From: Serratia silvae
GTDB taxonomy: Bacteria; Pseudomonadota; Gammaproteobacteria; Enterobacterales; Enterobacteriaceae
Length of the DNA: 64,000 nucleotides
Direction: 5' to 3'
Assembly: GCF_023282985.1 (NCBI RefSeq)
Contig: NZ_JAGQDC010000014.1
Span: 62,001-126,000, forward strand
In this document: positions 48,296 to 58,502 of the stretch, piece after piece
Numbering within the stretch: the stretch's first letter is position 1
Layout of the letters: the number at the start of each line of letters is the position of its first letter
The notes under the pieces: model-generated
What the model saw: only the letters and a program-made list of their open reading frames with translations
Database searches by the model: none
What the model was told of the DNA's origin: nothing
Program-made: the position numbers and the translations under genes

Positions 48296-49689
48296 CGTAA
48301 TTTATCTCCCAATAAAAACTCCATCACCGCGTCCAGACGGATATGCGGTAACGGACTGTCAACGCTCATCATGCGCGGGCGGAACTGGTCAAAATGGAAT
48401 CCTTGTTGCTGCCAGAACGTCGGGCCAGGCAGGCGCGCAGGCACTTCGCCGGGGAAGACCGTCAGCGGTGCGCCATCGTCCAGGCGGTGGCCTTTCAAGG
48501 CCGGGATAGGCTGCCCTTGATGATCGACAATGCCGCTTTCGGTCGCCTGTACCGAAGCCAGGCCAACGCAGTCCATGCTGATGCCTTCAAACGCAGCGTT
48601 CTGCCAGGCCTCCTGCACCAATTGCTGTAACAGCGAAACCAGGTTGGCGTGCTGATCGGCAGTGATGTGATCCGCCTTGGTTGCTGCGAACATCAGTTTG
48701 TCGATAGTCGGCGAAAACAGGCGGCGGAACAGCGTGCGCTTGCCGTAGTGGAAGCTTTGCATCAACTGGGTCAGCGCCAAACGCATATCATTAAACGCCT
48801 GCGGCCCGCTGTTGAGCGGTTGCAGGCAGTCCACCAGCACAATCTGGCGGTCAAAACGCACAAAGTGCTCTTTATAAAACGCCTTGACGATCGACTGGCA
48901 GTAATAGTTAAAACGGGCGCGCAGCATGCCCGCATTAGTATGTTTGTCTGCCTGAGCCAGGCGCGATTCCCCTGCCGCATCGACGTTTGGCCATGGGAAG
49001 AACTGCAACGCGGGCGCACCGGCCATATCGCCAGGCAGCACAAAACGCCCAGGCTGGATAAAGTGCAACCCTTCGGCCTTACAGCGCAGCAGATAATCGG
49101 TATAGGCCTGGGCGATCGCCGCCAGCTTGTTTTCATCCGCCGGGGCCAGCGGATCGAGATCTTTGCATAATGCCAGCCAAGGCTCGGCCCAGCGTGCACG
49201 GTCGCCCTGCAATAGCCCGGCCATCTGACGTGACCAAGCCAGGTAGTCCTGTTCCAGCATCGGCAAATCCAGCAGCCATTCGCCGGGATAGTCGACGATC
49301 TCCAGATACAGGGTGGAGGTTTCTTTAAAATGGCGCAGTAGTGAATCATTGGAACGATAGCGCAGCGCCAGGCGGATTTCGCTGACGCCACGCGTTGGCG
49401 TTGGCCAACTTGGCGGATCGCCATACAGTTGCGCCAGACCTTCGTCGTAGGTGAAGCGCTGGATACCGAGATCGCGTTGAGGAATGCGTTTCACACCCAG
49501 CAGCCGTTCTTCCCGCACCGGGGAAAACAGCGGCATACGCGCGCCGCTGTGAACATGGAGTAATTGATTGACCAATCCGGTGATAAACGCCGTCTTACCG
49601 CTGCGGCTCAAGCCGGTTACTGCCAACCGCAGATGGCGATCCATCCCGCGATTGACCAGCGAAGTTAACTCATTTTGCAGTCGTTTCAT
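48292..49689 (-). CDS. ycjX: P-loop protein YcjX (DUF463)
   Basis: 465 aa from the ATG at 49689, which has GGAGA upstream, the exact E. coli length. Walker [14 protein letters not shown] lies near the N-terminus, with [10 protein letters not shown] as the Walker B/G3-like region and [14 protein letters not shown] as an NKxD-like base motif, so it is a GTPase-like protein. It belongs to the phage-shock regulon and partners ycjF. It overlaps the pspD 3' end by 20 bp. Confidence 0.94.
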   Translation of the reverse strand: MKRLQNELTSLVNRGMDRHLRLAVTGLSRSGKTAFITGLVNQLLHVHSGARMPLFSPVREERLLGVKRIPQRDLGIQRFTYDEGLAQLYGDPPSWPTPTRGVSEIRLALRYRSNDSLLRHFKETSTLYLEIVDYPGEWLLDLPMLEQDYLAWSRQMAGLLQGDRARWAEPWLALCKDLDPLAPADENKLAAIAQAYTDYLLRCKAEGLHFIQPGRFVLPGDMAGAPALQFFPWPNVDAAGESRLAQADKHTNAGMLRARFNYYCQSIVKAFYKEHFVRFDRQIVLVDCLQPLNSGPQAFNDMRLALTQLMQSFHYGKRTLFRRLFSPTIDKLMFAATKADHITADQHANLVSLLQQLVQEAWQNAAFEGISMDCVGLASVQATESGIVDHQGQPIPALKGHRLDDGAPLTVFPGEVPARLPGPTFWQQQGFHFDQFRPRMMSVDSPLPHIRLDAVMEFLLGDKLR

Positions 49690-49936
49690 TGTTCTCCTTG
49701 GCATAGCGCCCGAACGCCTTGTTCAGCCCTTTGCGAAACAGCGGTTCCAGCAACAGGGCCAACACGTAACGCAGCGGTTTGCGGCTGACGGTTTTCAGCA
49801 ACCACGTGGTTGCCCCCGCCGGGCCATAACTCATTAGCACTATGATGATGACTTTCGACAAGGTCTTCAACAATGCACCTACTCCCCATTTTGGTGAAGC
49901 GGTTTTTGGGGCATTAATCGCATAGGTTTTACTCAT
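49670..49936 (-). CDS. pspD: Phage shock protein D
   Basis: 88 aa, somewhat longer than E. coli PspD (73). One central hydrophobic segment (VIIIVLMSYGPAGATTWLL) is followed by a basic stretch and LLLEPLFRKGLNKAFGRYA. It is the last of pspABCD, 88 bp after pspC. Its role is minor or unclear. Confidence 0.88.
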   Translation of the reverse strand: MSKTYAINAPKTASPKWGVGALLKTLSKVIIIVLMSYGPAGATTWLLKTVSRKPLRYVLALLLEPLFRKGLNKAFGRYAKENNETTAK

Positions 49937-50024
49937 GGTTGATGCCCTCTGGCAAATGTTGGGAGAAAGATTGGTGCAATGCCTGGCCTGCGACGTAAGC
50001 AGGCCCGTGCATCGTTAACAGAGA

Positions 50025-50453
50025 TTACAGCTGGCGAAAGCGGCTCTGCACGCCAAAGGTGTCAGACGTGACGTAGCGTTCAACCTTGCGCAACTGCTGC
50101 TCCCCGCTGCTCAATTCGTATTCCAGCTTATCGAGCAACTGGCGCGGTGTGTCAGAATGTTCGTCCTGAAAACGGCTGGCTGGAGCTTCATCAAGCACAA
50201 AGACCAGAGCGATATAGGCGACCACCGTAATGAAAAACAGCCCGAAGAACAGCGACAACACGGCAATCACCCGGATCAAACGTACGGGCACGTCAAAATA
50301 GTGGGCAAGGCCAGCGCAAACGCCCTTCAGCATGCCTTCTTCAGGCACCCGGTACAGTTTTTTACTGCCCAGCGAGTTGCCTTTGTATGCACGGTAATCA
50401 TCGTCGTAGCGAGAGCGATCACCATACTTTCCTCTGTTGTGGTCTCTGCGCAT
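50025..50453 (-). CDS. pspC: Phage shock protein C
   Basis: 142 aa from the ATG at 50453, with GGAGG upstream. The N-terminus is polar and rich in Arg/Tyr/Asp. The PspC domain reads KLYRVPEEGMLKGVCAGLAHYFDVPVRL, then one membrane helix (VLSLFFGLFFITVVAYIAL) and a leucine-zipper-like C-terminus in the periplasm. With PspB it senses membrane stress and frees PspF from PspA. The start overlaps the pspB stop (TAATG). Confidence 0.95.
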   Translation of the reverse strand: MRRDHNRGKYGDRSRYDDDYRAYKGNSLGSKKLYRVPEEGMLKGVCAGLAHYFDVPVRLIRVIAVLSLFFGLFFITVVAYIALVFVLDEAPASRFQDEHSDTPRQLLDKLEYELSSGEQQLRKVERYVTSDTFGVQSRFRQL

Positions 50454-50680
50454 TACGACTGCCTCCAATTCGGGTGTTCCGCATCAAGAATGTCTTCCAG
50501 CGCCTGAATACGGTCGCGCATGCGTGAGGCCTGTTCCGCCAGCTGCGTCAGACGTTGCATCTCCTGATGACTCAGTTGAACGCCGCTCTGTTGCCGATTG
50601 CTGTAATGCAACCAAAGCCAAATCGGTGCGACAAACAGCACAAAGATTGTCAACGGGATGGCAAGTAATAGAGCACTCAT
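50453..50680 (-). CDS. pspB: Phage shock protein B
   Basis: 75 aa. An N-terminal membrane helix (LAIPLTIFVLFVAPIWLWLH) leads to a cytosolic coiled coil (LTQLAEQASRMRDRIQALEDIL). Partner of PspC in signal transduction. A hairpin separates it from pspA. Confidence 0.96.
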   Translation of the reverse strand: MSALLLAIPLTIFVLFVAPIWLWLHYSNRQQSGVQLSHQEMQRLTQLAEQASRMRDRIQALEDILDAEHPNWRQS

Positions 50681-50709
50681 TTCAATTCCTTCTTTTTGGC
50701 CGTAGTGTG

Positions 50710-50730
50710 GCGGCCACGCTGGGTGGCCGC
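50710..50730 (-). other. mRNA hairpin between pspA and pspB
   Basis: GCGGCCAC / GTGGCCGC, an 8-bp GC-rich stem with a 5-nt loop and no U run. It could stabilise the pspA mRNA end or reduce read-through into pspBCD. Confidence 0.6.
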
Positions 50731-50737
50731 TTTAGCA

Positions 50738-51403
50738 TTATTCCGGGCGGTTCATCTTGGCTTTCATTGCCGCCAGTTGCTCACTGATGGCATCGTCCGC
50801 CTGCAGTTCGGCAAACTCCTGATGCAGGCTTTTCTTTTTACCAATGCTGACGCTTTCCGCTTCGGCTTCCATGTGATCGATACGGCGCTCAAACTGTTCA
50901 AAACGCGCCATCGCCTCATCCAGTTTACCGCTGTCCAGTTGGCGACGCACATCCCGTGAAGAAGAAGCCGCCTGATGACGCAGCGTTAATGCCTGCTGAC
51001 GTGCACGAGTTTCGGTCAGCTTGTTTTCCAGCTCGCCAATTTCACTCTTCATGCGGGCCAGCGTCTCTTCTACGGTAGCCACTTCCTGACTCAGCGTGGC
51101 GATCAGATCGGCCACTTTCTGTTTTTCGATCAACGCCGCACGGGCAAGATCTTCTTTATCTTTACGCAGCGCCAGTTCGGCTTTGTCCTGCCAGTCATTG
51201 ATCTGGTTTTCACCCTGCTCAATGCGGCGCAGCAACTGCTTTTTCTCTGCCAGGGCACGCGCTGAGGTGGAGCGCACTTCAACCAGCGTGTCTTCCATTT
51301 CCTGGATCATCAAACGCACCAGCTTTTGCGGGTCTTCTGCTTTATCAAGCAGAGTATTGATGTTGGCGTTCACGATGTCGGCAAAACGAGAAAAGATACC
51401 CAT
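50738..51403 (-). CDS. pspA: Phage shock protein A
   Basis: 221 aa, a single long helical ESCRT-III-like protein. The N-terminal amphipathic helix [20 protein letters not shown] binds membranes. The rest is coiled coil ([37 protein letters not shown]). It polymerises on damaged membrane and otherwise inhibits PspF by binding it. It is first in pspABCD-ycjXF, behind a sigma-54 promoter. Confidence 0.97.
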   Translation of the reverse strand: MGIFSRFADIVNANINTLLDKAEDPQKLVRLMIQEMEDTLVEVRSTSARALAEKKQLLRRIEQGENQINDWQDKAELALRKDKEDLARAALIEKQKVADLIATLSQEVATVEETLARMKSEIGELENKLTETRARQQALTLRHQAASSSRDVRRQLDSGKLDEAMARFEQFERRIDHMEAEAESVSIGKKKSLHQEFAELQADDAISEQLAAMKAKMNRPE

Positions 51404-51474
51404 AATTTACTTCCTCTTGGTTCTGAAGGCGTCTGAAGCGCCGAGTTAAGTTATACAACTTGCCCAAAGAGTTA

Positions 51475-51491
51475 ATCAAGATGCGTGCCAA
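51475..51491 (-). promoter_or_regulatory. Sigma-54 promoter of the psp operon
   Basis: TTGGCACGCATCTTGAT on the minus strand. The TGGCACG -24 element is perfect, and the -12 is TTGAT in place of TTGC-A/T. It lies about 72 bp before the pspA start in the pspA/pspF gap, where the divergent activator binds. Confidence 0.88.
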
Positions 51492-51587
51492 CTTTTATTT
51501 CATTGAAATACAATGACTATTTATTTTTGACTCTCGCCACACTTGCTGTAGAGTGAGTATTTTCACCAAACATTGGCGAATTTCATC

Positions 51588-52595
51588 ATGAGCGAACCGT
51601 TAGAGAATCTATTGGGTGAGGCCAACGCCTTTGTGGAGGTGCTGGAGCAAGTTTCACAGCTGGCCAAACTCAACAAACCGGTGTTGGTGATTGGCGAGCG
51701 CGGGACAGGTAAAGAGCTGATTGCCCACCGGTTGCACTACCTTTCCAACCGTTGGCAAGGGCCATTTATCTCCCTCAACTGCGCGGCGCTGAATGAAAAC
51801 CTGCTGGACTCGGAGCTGTTTGGCCATGAGGCTGGCGCGTTTACCGGCGCACAAAAACGCCATCTTGGCCGCTTTGAACGCGCCGATGGTGGCACCCTGT
51901 TTCTGGATGAATTGGCAACCGCGCCAATGCTGGTACAGGAAAAGCTGCTGCGGGTGATTGAATACGGCCATCTTGAGCGCGTGGGCGGTAGCCAACCGCT
52001 GCAGGTGGATGTCCGGCTAGTGTGCGCTACCAATGACGATCTGCCCGCGCTGGCCGCCGCAGGTAAATTCCGTGCCGATCTGCTGGACCGCCTGGCGTTC
52101 GACGTGGTGCAACTGCCGCCGCTGCACCAACGCCAGCAAGACATCATGCTATTGGCCGAGCATTTTGCCATTCAGATGTGCCGTGAGCTCTCGCTAGCGC
52201 TGTTCCCTGGCTTTAGTGAACATGCGCGGGCTACGCTGCTCGGCTACTCCTGGCCGGGTAACGTGCGTGAGCTGAAAAACGTGGTCGAACGTTCCGTTTA
52301 CCGCCACGGCTCAAGCCAGGATGAGCTGGATGAGATCATTATTAACCCCTTTGCCAAACGCTCAGAGCCGCTTGATGATGAGGCTATCGTACCGGCCAGT
52401 GACTTACCCACATTACCACTGGATTTTAAAAGCTGGCAGCACCAACAGGAGAAAGCCCTGCTGGAGATGGCATTAAAACAAGGCCGCTTTAATCAGCGTA
52501 AAGCCGCCGATTTACTGGGATTAACCTATCACCAACTGCGCGGCATGTTGAAAAAGCATGCGTTGCTGCAAGGTAGCGACCCAGAGGGAAGTTAA
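51588..52595 (+). CDS. pspF: Psp operon activator PspF
   Basis: Sigma-54 enhancer-binding protein without a receiver domain, 335 aa from the ATG at 51588. Walker A GERGTGKEL, the sigma-54 contact loop GAFTGA, Walker B GGTLFLDELAT, an arginine-finger region with RADLLDRLAFDVVQLP, and a C-terminal Fis-type HTH (NQRKAADLLGLTYHQLRGML). PspA binds the AAA+ domain to silence it. The last 4 bp overlap the LysR remnant. Confidence 0.97.
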   Translation: MSEPLENLLGEANAFVEVLEQVSQLAKLNKPVLVIGERGTGKELIAHRLHYLSNRWQGPFISLNCAALNENLLDSELFGHEAGAFTGAQKRHLGRFERADGGTLFLDELATAPMLVQEKLLRVIEYGHLERVGGSQPLQVDVRLVCATNDDLPALAAAGKFRADLLDRLAFDVVQLPPLHQRQQDIMLLAEHFAIQMCRELSLALFPGFSEHARATLLGYSWPGNVRELKNVVERSVYRHGSSQDELDEIIINPFAKRSEPLDDEAIVPASDLPTLPLDFKSWQHQQEKALLEMALKQGRFNQRKAADLLGLTYHQLRGMLKKHALLQGSDPEGS

Positions 52596-52804
52596 ACCGA
52601 CTGGGCGATCAATTCGCGTAACCACTGATGGGCGGGATCGCGATGCGAACGCTCATCCCACAGCATGGCCAGCTCATAGCCAGGTATCTCCACTGGCGGC
52701 TCGGCGATCTGTACTTCAGGACTGTCGCGTACCAGGCGTTCGGGCAACATCGCCACCAGATCCGTCTTACCAAGCACCGATTTCACAAACAGAAAATGCG
52801 GGAC
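52592..52804 (-). pseudogene. LysR-type regulator, C-terminal remnant
   Basis: About 70 codons from PHFLFVKSVLGKTDLVAMLP through the normal end HQWLRELIAQS look like the last part of a LysR effector domain. No DNA-binding domain or start is present. Upstream in the same direction the frame only reads through the ryhB terminator and RNA sequence. The rest of the gene was probably lost by a deletion ending here. Confidence 0.75.
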
Positions 52805-52815
52805 GAAATAGAGGC

Positions 52816-52920
52816 AAAAAAAAAGCCAGCACCCGAGCTGGCTAAGTAATACTGGAAGCAATGTGAGCAATGTCGTGCCTTCCACAAAGGGCCACAAGGC
52901 GTGGCCTTCCGTGAACTGCC
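52816..52920 (-). ncRNA. ryhB: RyhB-type iron-stress small RNA
   Basis: The minus strand holds the RyhB core GACAUUGCUCACAUUGCUUC (52874 to 52855), then CAGUAUUACUUAGCCAGC, a terminator stem AGCCAGC / GCTGGCT with ACCCGA loop sequence, and nine U. A 5' hairpin (GGCCAC / GTGGCC, 52890-52906) precedes the core. Two Fur-like sites cover the promoter. The core agrees with my memory of E. coli RyhB; the 5' part differs. It represses non-essential iron proteins such as SodB and Sdh with Hfq. The 5' end is estimated from the -10. E. coli keeps its ryhB elsewhere (near yhhY), so this may be a paralogue. Confidence 0.9.
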
Positions 52921-52927
52921 AATCGAT

Positions 52928-52946
52928 GATAATAGTTCTCAGTATC
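52928..52946 (-). promoter_or_regulatory. Fur box over the ryhB promoter
   Basis: Read on the plus strand, GATAATAGTTCTCAGTATC agrees with the 19-bp Fur consensus at 14 positions. It overlaps the inferred -10 (TATTAT or TATCAT on the minus strand). Confidence 0.75.
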
Positions 52947-52965
52947 ATCTGTAAAGCACTTTGTT

Positions 52966-52984
52966 GAGAATTTTTCTCATTACC
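52966..52984 (-). promoter_or_regulatory. Second Fur-like box upstream of ryhB
   Basis: GAGAATTTTTCTCATTACC on the plus strand agrees with the Fur consensus at 13 of 19 positions. Spaced 38 bp from the first. Confidence 0.5.
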
Positions 52985-53160
52985 ACACTAAGCTTGGGTA
53001 ATTATCCACCAGCACTGATTTCATGCCGAGGCCGACTCACCAGAAAACAGCGGCAAGCTTAACCAAACCGCCTAAATTTCAGCCATTTTGCTCAAGAAAT
53101 TGGGCTGTTGGTCAGAGTGCGATACACTAACGTTATTGCTTAATAACCCATGAAGCGTCT

Positions 53161-54813
53161 ATGCGTGGTTTACCTCTTTGGATAATGTCGCTCGGCTGCC
53201 TGGCAACGTCTGCCCTGGCCGCGACACCGGCTGTGCCCAGCGCAGCACCACCGCCAGCAGACATCCGCCAGAGCGGCTTTGTCTATTGCGTCAGCGGCAT
53301 TCTGAACACCTTTAATCCGCAGATGGCCAGCAGCGGTCTGACGGTCGATACCTTGGCCGCCCAGCTTTACGATCGGCTGCTGGATGTCGATCCTTACACT
53401 TATCGCCTGATCCCGGAACTGGCGGAAAGCTGGGAAGTGCTGGACAACGGGGCCACCTACCGCTTCCACCTGCGCCGGGATGTACCTTTCCAGACTACCG
53501 CTTGGTTCCAACCTACCCGCAAAATGAACGCCGACGATGTGGTGTTCAGTTTTCAACGGGTGTTTGACCAGAAGCATCCGTTCCACAACGTCAACGGCGG
53601 TGAATACCCGTATTTCGACAGTTTGCAATTTGCCGACTCCGTACAAAGCGTGAAAAAACTGGATCAATACACCGTCGAGTTCCGTTTGCAGACACCGGAT
53701 GCCTCCTTCCTGTGGCATCTGGCCACCCATTATGCGCCGGTACTATCGGCAGAATATGCCGACAACCTGACGCTGGACGGCCTGCAGGAAATGATCGATC
53801 GTGAACCGGTCGGCACCGGCCCATTCTTGTTAAACGAATATCGCTCTGGGCAATATATCCGCCTGGCACGTAATGACGTTTACTGGAAAGGGAAACCGCG
53901 TATGCCGCAGGTGGTGATCGACATGGGTGCCGGAGGTACGGGCCGTTTGTCCAAATTGCTGACCGGCGAGTGCGATGTCCTGGCTTATCCCGCCGCCAGC
54001 CAGCTTTCGATCCTGCGCGACGATCCGCGTTTGCGCCTGACGCTACGCCCAGGGATGAATATCGCCTATCTGGCCTTCAATACCCGCAAACCACCGCTGG
54101 ATAATCTGAAAGTGCGCCAAGCCATTGCGTTAGCCATCAACAACCAGCGCCTGATGCAATCAATCTATTACGGCACCGCAGAAACTGCCGCCTCGATCCT
54201 GCCGCGCGCCTCCTGGGCCTATGATAATGATGCCCACGTTACCGAATACGACCCCGCCAAGGCGCGAGAAATGCTGCGCGAAGCCGGTGTGGGGCCACTG
54301 GATCTGAAGCTATGGGTGCCTACCGCATCGCAATCCTATAACCCTAGCCCGTTGAAAACGGCGGAGCTGTTACAGGCTGATTTGGCCCAGGTCGGCATTA
54401 ATCTCACCATCGTACCGGTAGAAGGCCGCTTCCAGGAAGCCCGGCTGATGGAGATGAACCACGATCTGACGCTCACCGGTTGGTCAACCGACAGTAACGA
54501 TCCGGATAGCTTCTTCCGCCCGCTGCTAAGCTGTGCGGCAATCCGTTCGCAAACCAACTATGCTCACTGGTGTGATCCTGCTTTTGATGAAAAGTTGCAG
54601 GACGCCCTGTTATCGCAGCAGCTGTCGCAGCGTATCGATGATTATCAGCAGGCGCAGAAAATCCTCGAACAGCAACTGCCGGTATTGCCGCTGGCCTCCT
54701 CTTTGCGCTTGCAGGCCTACCGTTATGATATTAAAGGACTGGTGTTGAGCCCGTTCGGCAACTCATCATTTGCCGGGGTGTACCGTGAACCGGCGGAGGC
54801 CGCGAAAAAGTGA
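53161..54813 (+). CDS. sapA: Peptide-binding protein SapA
   Basis: Periplasmic solute-binding protein, 550 aa. Signal peptide [13 protein letters not shown]. Family blocks include [37 protein letters not shown] and [16 protein letters not shown]. In Salmonella and Haemophilus SapA binds antimicrobial peptides and helps resist them. It is first in sapABCDF, and the sapB GTG overlaps its stop. Confidence 0.95.
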   Translation: MRGLPLWIMSLGCLATSALAATPAVPSAAPPPADIRQSGFVYCVSGILNTFNPQMASSGLTVDTLAAQLYDRLLDVDPYTYRLIPELAESWEVLDNGATYRFHLRRDVPFQTTAWFQPTRKMNADDVVFSFQRVFDQKHPFHNVNGGEYPYFDSLQFADSVQSVKKLDQYTVEFRLQTPDASFLWHLATHYAPVLSAEYADNLTLDGLQEMIDREPVGTGPFLLNEYRSGQYIRLARNDVYWKGKPRMPQVVIDMGAGGTGRLSKLLTGECDVLAYPAASQLSILRDDPRLRLTLRPGMNIAYLAFNTRKPPLDNLKVRQAIALAINNQRLMQSIYYGTAETAASILPRASWAYDNDAHVTEYDPAKAREMLREAGVGPLDLKLWVPTASQSYNPSPLKTAELLQADLAQVGINLTIVPVEGRFQEARLMEMNHDLTLTGWSTDSNDPDSFFRPLLSCAAIRSQTNYAHWCDPAFDEKLQDALLSQQLSQRIDDYQQAQKILEQQLPVLPLASSLRLQAYRYDIKGLVLSPFGNSSFAGVYREPAEAAKK

Positions 54814-55775
54814 TTATCTTTACCTTACGCCGCATCCTGTTGCTGCTGATCACACTGTTCTTGCTGACGCTGGTCAGCTTCAGTCTGAGCTACTTTACCC
54901 CGCGCGCGCCGCTAAACGGTGCCGCCCTGCTGGATGCCTACCAGTTCTATTTCGTCAGCCTGCTGCACTGGGACTTCGGCGTCTCCAGCATCAATGGCCA
55001 GGCGATCAGCGAACAGTTGCGCGAAGTGTTCCCGGCCACCATGGAACTGTGCATTTTAGCCTTCACGATGGCGCTGTTTATCGGCATTCCGCTGGGTATT
55101 ATTGCCGGTGTGATGCGCGGCAAATGGCAGGATACCGCCATCAGTACCTTTGCCCTGCTGGGTTTTTCCATTCCGGTGTTCTGGCTGGCGCTGCTGCTGA
55201 TGCTCTATTTTTCACTGCATCTTGGCTGGCTGCCGGTGTCGGGACGTTTCGATCTGCTGTATCAGGTCAAACAGGTCACCGGTCTGGCGTTGGTTGATGC
55301 CTGGCTGTCTGACTCGCCTTATCGCAATGAGATGATTGCCAGTGCGTTGCGCCATATGGTGCTGCCGATTACCGCGCTGGCGGTGGCCCCGATCACCGAG
55401 GTGATCCGCTTGATGCGCATCAGCACCGACGATGTTCTCAGCCAGAACTACATCAAGGCCGCCGCAACCCGTGGCCTGTCGCGCTTTACCATTATCCGCC
55501 GTCACGTGTTGCACAACGCGTTACCGCCGATCATCCCAAAGCTCGGCCTACAGTTTTCTACCATGCTCACGCTGGCCATGATCACCGAAGTGGTGTTCAG
55601 TTGGCCAGGGCTGGGGCGCTGGCTGATCAATGCCATCCGCCAACAGGACTACGCGGCCATCTCCGCAGGCGTGATGGTGATCGGCACGCTGGTGATCACC
55701 ATTAACGTGCTGGCCGATATTCTGGGCGCGGCGACCAACCCGCTGAAACATAAGGAATGGTATGCCCTTCGATAA
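54810..55775 (+). CDS. sapB: Sap transporter permease SapB
   Basis: DppB-type permease, 321 aa, about six helices, starting at GTG 54810 (GTGA overlap with sapA). The EAA cytoplasmic loop is near [24 protein letters not shown]. In E. coli SapBCDF has also been linked to putrescine export and K+ uptake support. It overlaps sapC by 14 bp. Confidence 0.95.
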   Translation: MIIFTLRRILLLLITLFLLTLVSFSLSYFTPRAPLNGAALLDAYQFYFVSLLHWDFGVSSINGQAISEQLREVFPATMELCILAFTMALFIGIPLGIIAGVMRGKWQDTAISTFALLGFSIPVFWLALLLMLYFSLHLGWLPVSGRFDLLYQVKQVTGLALVDAWLSDSPYRNEMIASALRHMVLPITALAVAPITEVIRLMRISTDDVLSQNYIKAAATRGLSRFTIIRRHVLHNALPPIIPKLGLQFSTMLTLAMITEVVFSWPGLGRWLINAIRQQDYAAISAGVMVIGTLVITINVLADILGAATNPLKHKEWYALR

Positions 55776-56652
55776 CGTATACCGCGAAAAGAAAATGCCT
55801 AGCCCGTTGCTTTATACCTGGCGGATTTTCTACGGCGACACTTTGGCGATGATTGGTTTTTATGGGGTGTTCGGCCTGCTACTGCTTTCCCTGTTCGGCA
55901 GCCTGCTGGCACCTTACGCCCTCGATCAGCAATTCCTGGGATATCAGTTGTTACCACCTTCCTGGTCACGCTACGGCAACGTGTCATTCTTCCTGGGCAC
56001 CGACGATCTGGGTCGCGATATCCTCAGCCGTTTGCTGACCGGCACCGCCGCCACCTATGGTTCGGCACTGATTGTTACCATCGCGGCCGCCGTCTGCGGC
56101 GTGATCCTGGGCGTGTTTGCCGGGGTCACCCGCGGCCTGCTGTCTGCGATGCTCAACCATATTCTCGATACCCTACTCTCCATCCCTTCACTGCTGCTGG
56201 CGATTATCGTGGTGGCCTTCCTCGGGCCGAAGCTGGAACACGCCATGCTGGCCGTTTGGCTGGCACTGTTGCCACGGATGGTGCGTACCATCTACAGCGC
56301 GGTGCACGATGAGTTGGAAAAGGAGTACGTGGTCGCCGCGCGTCTGGATGGGGCTTCGACGATGCAGATCCTGTGGTACGCCGTGGTGCCGAACATTGCC
56401 GCCGTACTGATCACCGAGTTTACCCGCGCGCTGTCGATGGCCATTCTCGACATCGCGGCGTTGGGCTTCCTCGATCTGGGGGCGCAATTACCCTCCCCGG
56501 AATGGGGAGCAATGTTAGGTGATTCGCTGGAGCTGGTGTATGTCGCGCCCTGGACCGTGATGCTGCCCGGTGCCGCTATTCTGATCAGCGTGTTGCTGGT
56601 TAACCTGTTAGGCGACGGAATACGCCGCGCGATCAATGCGGGAGTGGAATAA
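55762..56652 (+). CDS. sapC: Sap transporter permease SapC
   Basis: DppC-type permease, 296 aa. The hydrophilic N-terminus leads to a first helix after [20 protein letters not shown]. The periplasmic [17 protein letters not shown] motif and the EAA-like loop [21 protein letters not shown] are typical of the family. Partner of SapB. Confidence 0.95.
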   Translation: MPFDNVYREKKMPSPLLYTWRIFYGDTLAMIGFYGVFGLLLLSLFGSLLAPYALDQQFLGYQLLPPSWSRYGNVSFFLGTDDLGRDILSRLLTGTAATYGSALIVTIAAAVCGVILGVFAGVTRGLLSAMLNHILDTLLSIPSLLLAIIVVAFLGPKLEHAMLAVWLALLPRMVRTIYSAVHDELEKEYVVAARLDGASTMQILWYAVVPNIAAVLITEFTRALSMAILDIAALGFLDLGAQLPSPEWGAMLGDSLELVYVAPWTVMLPGAAILISVLLVNLLGDGIRRAINAGVE

Positions 56653-57644
56653 TGCCGTTACTCGATATCCGCAATCTGACGATTGAATTTATGACCGCCG
56701 AAGGGCCGGTGAAGGCCGTCGATCGCGTCAGTATGACGCTGACAGAAGGTGAAGTGCGTGGTCTGGTAGGCGAGTCCGGCTCAGGAAAAAGCCTGATCGC
56801 CAAAGCCATATGCGGCGTGACCAAAGATAACTGGCGCGTCACCGCCGACCGATTCCGCTTTGATGACATCGACCTGTTGCAGCTCAGCCCGCGTGAACGG
56901 CGCAAACTGGTGGGCCATAACGTTTCAATGATCTTCCAGGAGCCGCAATCCTGTCTTGACCCTTCAGAAAGTATTGGCCGCCAGCTGGCCCAGGCCATTC
57001 CCGGCTGGACTTACAAGGGGCGTTGGTGGCAGCGCTTTAACTGGCGCAAACGGCGGGCGATTGAGCTGTTGCACCGCGTCGGTATCAAGGATCACCTCGA
57101 TATTATGGGCAGCTTCCCCTATGAGCTGACCGAAGGCGAATGCCAGAAAGTGATGATCGCCATTGCGTTGGCCAATCAGCCAAGATTGCTGATCGCCGAT
57201 GAGCCAACCAACGCCATGGAGCCCACCACGCAGGCGCAGATTTTCCGCCTGCTGGCGCGTCTGAACCAAAACAATAACACCACCATCCTGTTGATCAGCC
57301 ACGATTTGCAGATGATGAGCAAATGGGCCGACCGGGTTAACGTGCTGTACTGCGGCCAGACGGTGGAGAGTGCACAATGTGAGGATCTACTTGCCGCCCC
57401 TCATCACCCTTATACCCAGGCACTGATCCGCGCCATGCCGGACTTTGGCCGTTCGCTGCCGCATAAGAGCCGCCTGAATACCCTGCCGGGCGCGATCCCC
57501 TCATTGGAGCATCTGCCAATCGGCTGCCGCCTGGGGCCACGCTGCCCGTATGCGCAAAAACAGTGTATTGAAACCCCACGCCTGCGTCCGGTGAAGAATC
57601 ACCTGTTCGCCTGCCACTTCCCGCTGAACATGGAGGAGCAATAA
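56652..57644 (+). CDS. sapD: Sap transporter ATPase SapD
   Basis: ABC ATPase of the oligopeptide group, 330 aa. Walker [13 protein letters not shown], signature region [16 protein letters not shown] (degenerate compared with LSGGQ), Walker [12 protein letters not shown], and the oligopeptide C-terminal Cys-rich block [14 protein letters not shown]. The start overlaps the sapC stop (TAATG). Confidence 0.95.
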   Translation: MPLLDIRNLTIEFMTAEGPVKAVDRVSMTLTEGEVRGLVGESGSGKSLIAKAICGVTKDNWRVTADRFRFDDIDLLQLSPRERRKLVGHNVSMIFQEPQSCLDPSESIGRQLAQAIPGWTYKGRWWQRFNWRKRRAIELLHRVGIKDHLDIMGSFPYELTEGECQKVMIAIALANQPRLLIADEPTNAMEPTTQAQIFRLLARLNQNNNTTILLISHDLQMMSKWADRVNVLYCGQTVESAQCEDLLAAPHHPYTQALIRAMPDFGRSLPHKSRLNTLPGAIPSLEHLPIGCRLGPRCPYAQKQCIETPRLRPVKNHLFACHFPLNMEEQ

Positions 57645-57645
57645 C

Positions 57646-58458
57646 ATGGAAACGCTATTGGAAGTGCGCAACCTGACCAAAACCTATCGCTATCGCACCG
57701 GGCTGTTCCGCCGCCAGCATGTGGAAGCGGTCAAATCGGTCAGTTTTACCCTGCGTGAAGGCCAAACGCTGGCAATCATCGGTGAGAACGGCTCGGGCAA
57801 ATCGACTCTAGCGAAGATGCTTTCCGGTATGGTGGAACCCTCCTCCGGTGAGCTGTTGATCGACGACCACCCGCTGACCTATGGCGATTACCGCTACCGT
57901 AGTCAGCGTATCCGCATGATTTTCCAGGATCCGAGCACTTCGCTCAATCCACGTCAACGCATTGGCCAACTGCTTGATGCACCGCTACGTTTGAATACCG
58001 ATCTGGAAGCCGCAGAGCGCGAGATGCGCATCAACCAGACCCTGCGTCAGGTGGGGATGCTGCCGGACCACGCTAATTATTACCCGCATATGCTGGCCTC
58101 CGGGCAGAAACAGCGCGTGGCGCTGGCACGGGCATTGATCCTGCAACCCAAGGTGATTGTTGCCGATGAAGCGCTGGCCTCGTTGGATATGTCGATGCGT
58201 TCGCAGATCATCAACCTGATGCTGGAGCTACAGGAAAAACACGGGATTGCCTACATTTATGTGACGCAGCATCTGGGCATGATGAAGCATATCAGCGACC
58301 AGGTGATGGTGATGCATGAAGGAGAAATCGTGGAACGCGGCAGTACCGCCGAAGTGCTGGCCGCACCGCTGCACGACCTCACCAAGCGGTTGATCGCCAG
58401 CCATTTTGGCGAAGCGCTCACAGCCGATGCCTGGCGACGGGACAGCGGCCGGTTTTAG
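57646..58458 (+). CDS. sapF: Sap transporter ATPase SapF
   Basis: ABC ATPase, 270 aa. Walker A GENGSGKSTLAKML, signature LASGQKQRVALARAL, Walker B VIVADEALASLDMSMR. It pairs with SapD to drive SapBC. It starts 1 bp after sapD. The coding region is intact, but 25 bp beyond the stop lies a sequence matching the synthetic Tn5 mosaic end, where fabI would be expected to follow. Confidence 0.95.
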   Translation: METLLEVRNLTKTYRYRTGLFRRQHVEAVKSVSFTLREGQTLAIIGENGSGKSTLAKMLSGMVEPSSGELLIDDHPLTYGDYRYRSQRIRMIFQDPSTSLNPRQRIGQLLDAPLRLNTDLEAAEREMRINQTLRQVGMLPDHANYYPHMLASGQKQRVALARALILQPKVIVADEALASLDMSMRSQIINLMLELQEKHGIAYIYVTQHLGMMKHISDQVMVMHEGEIVERGSTAEVLAAPLHDLTKRLIASHFGEALTADAWRRDSGRF

Positions 58459-58483
58459 GGTTCTCCCCCTCTCCACAAGGTTG

Positions 58484-58500
58484 CTGTCTCTTATACACAT
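58484..58500. other. 17-nt match to the synthetic Tn5 mosaic end (library adapter)
   Basis: CTGTCTCTTATACACAT is identical to the first 17 of 19 bases of the hyperactive Tn5 mosaic end used in transposon-based sequencing kits. Read leftward it encodes MCIRDS, a common adapter-derived peptide. The next bases are TT in place of CT. It most likely marks a join made in assembly and not biology. Confidence 0.8.
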
Positions 58501-58502
58501 TT

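Noticed and set aside
58228-58500. Leftward 90-codon frame starting MCIRDS
   Set aside because: Its first codons are the reverse of the mosaic-end adapter sequence and the rest is antisense to sapF.
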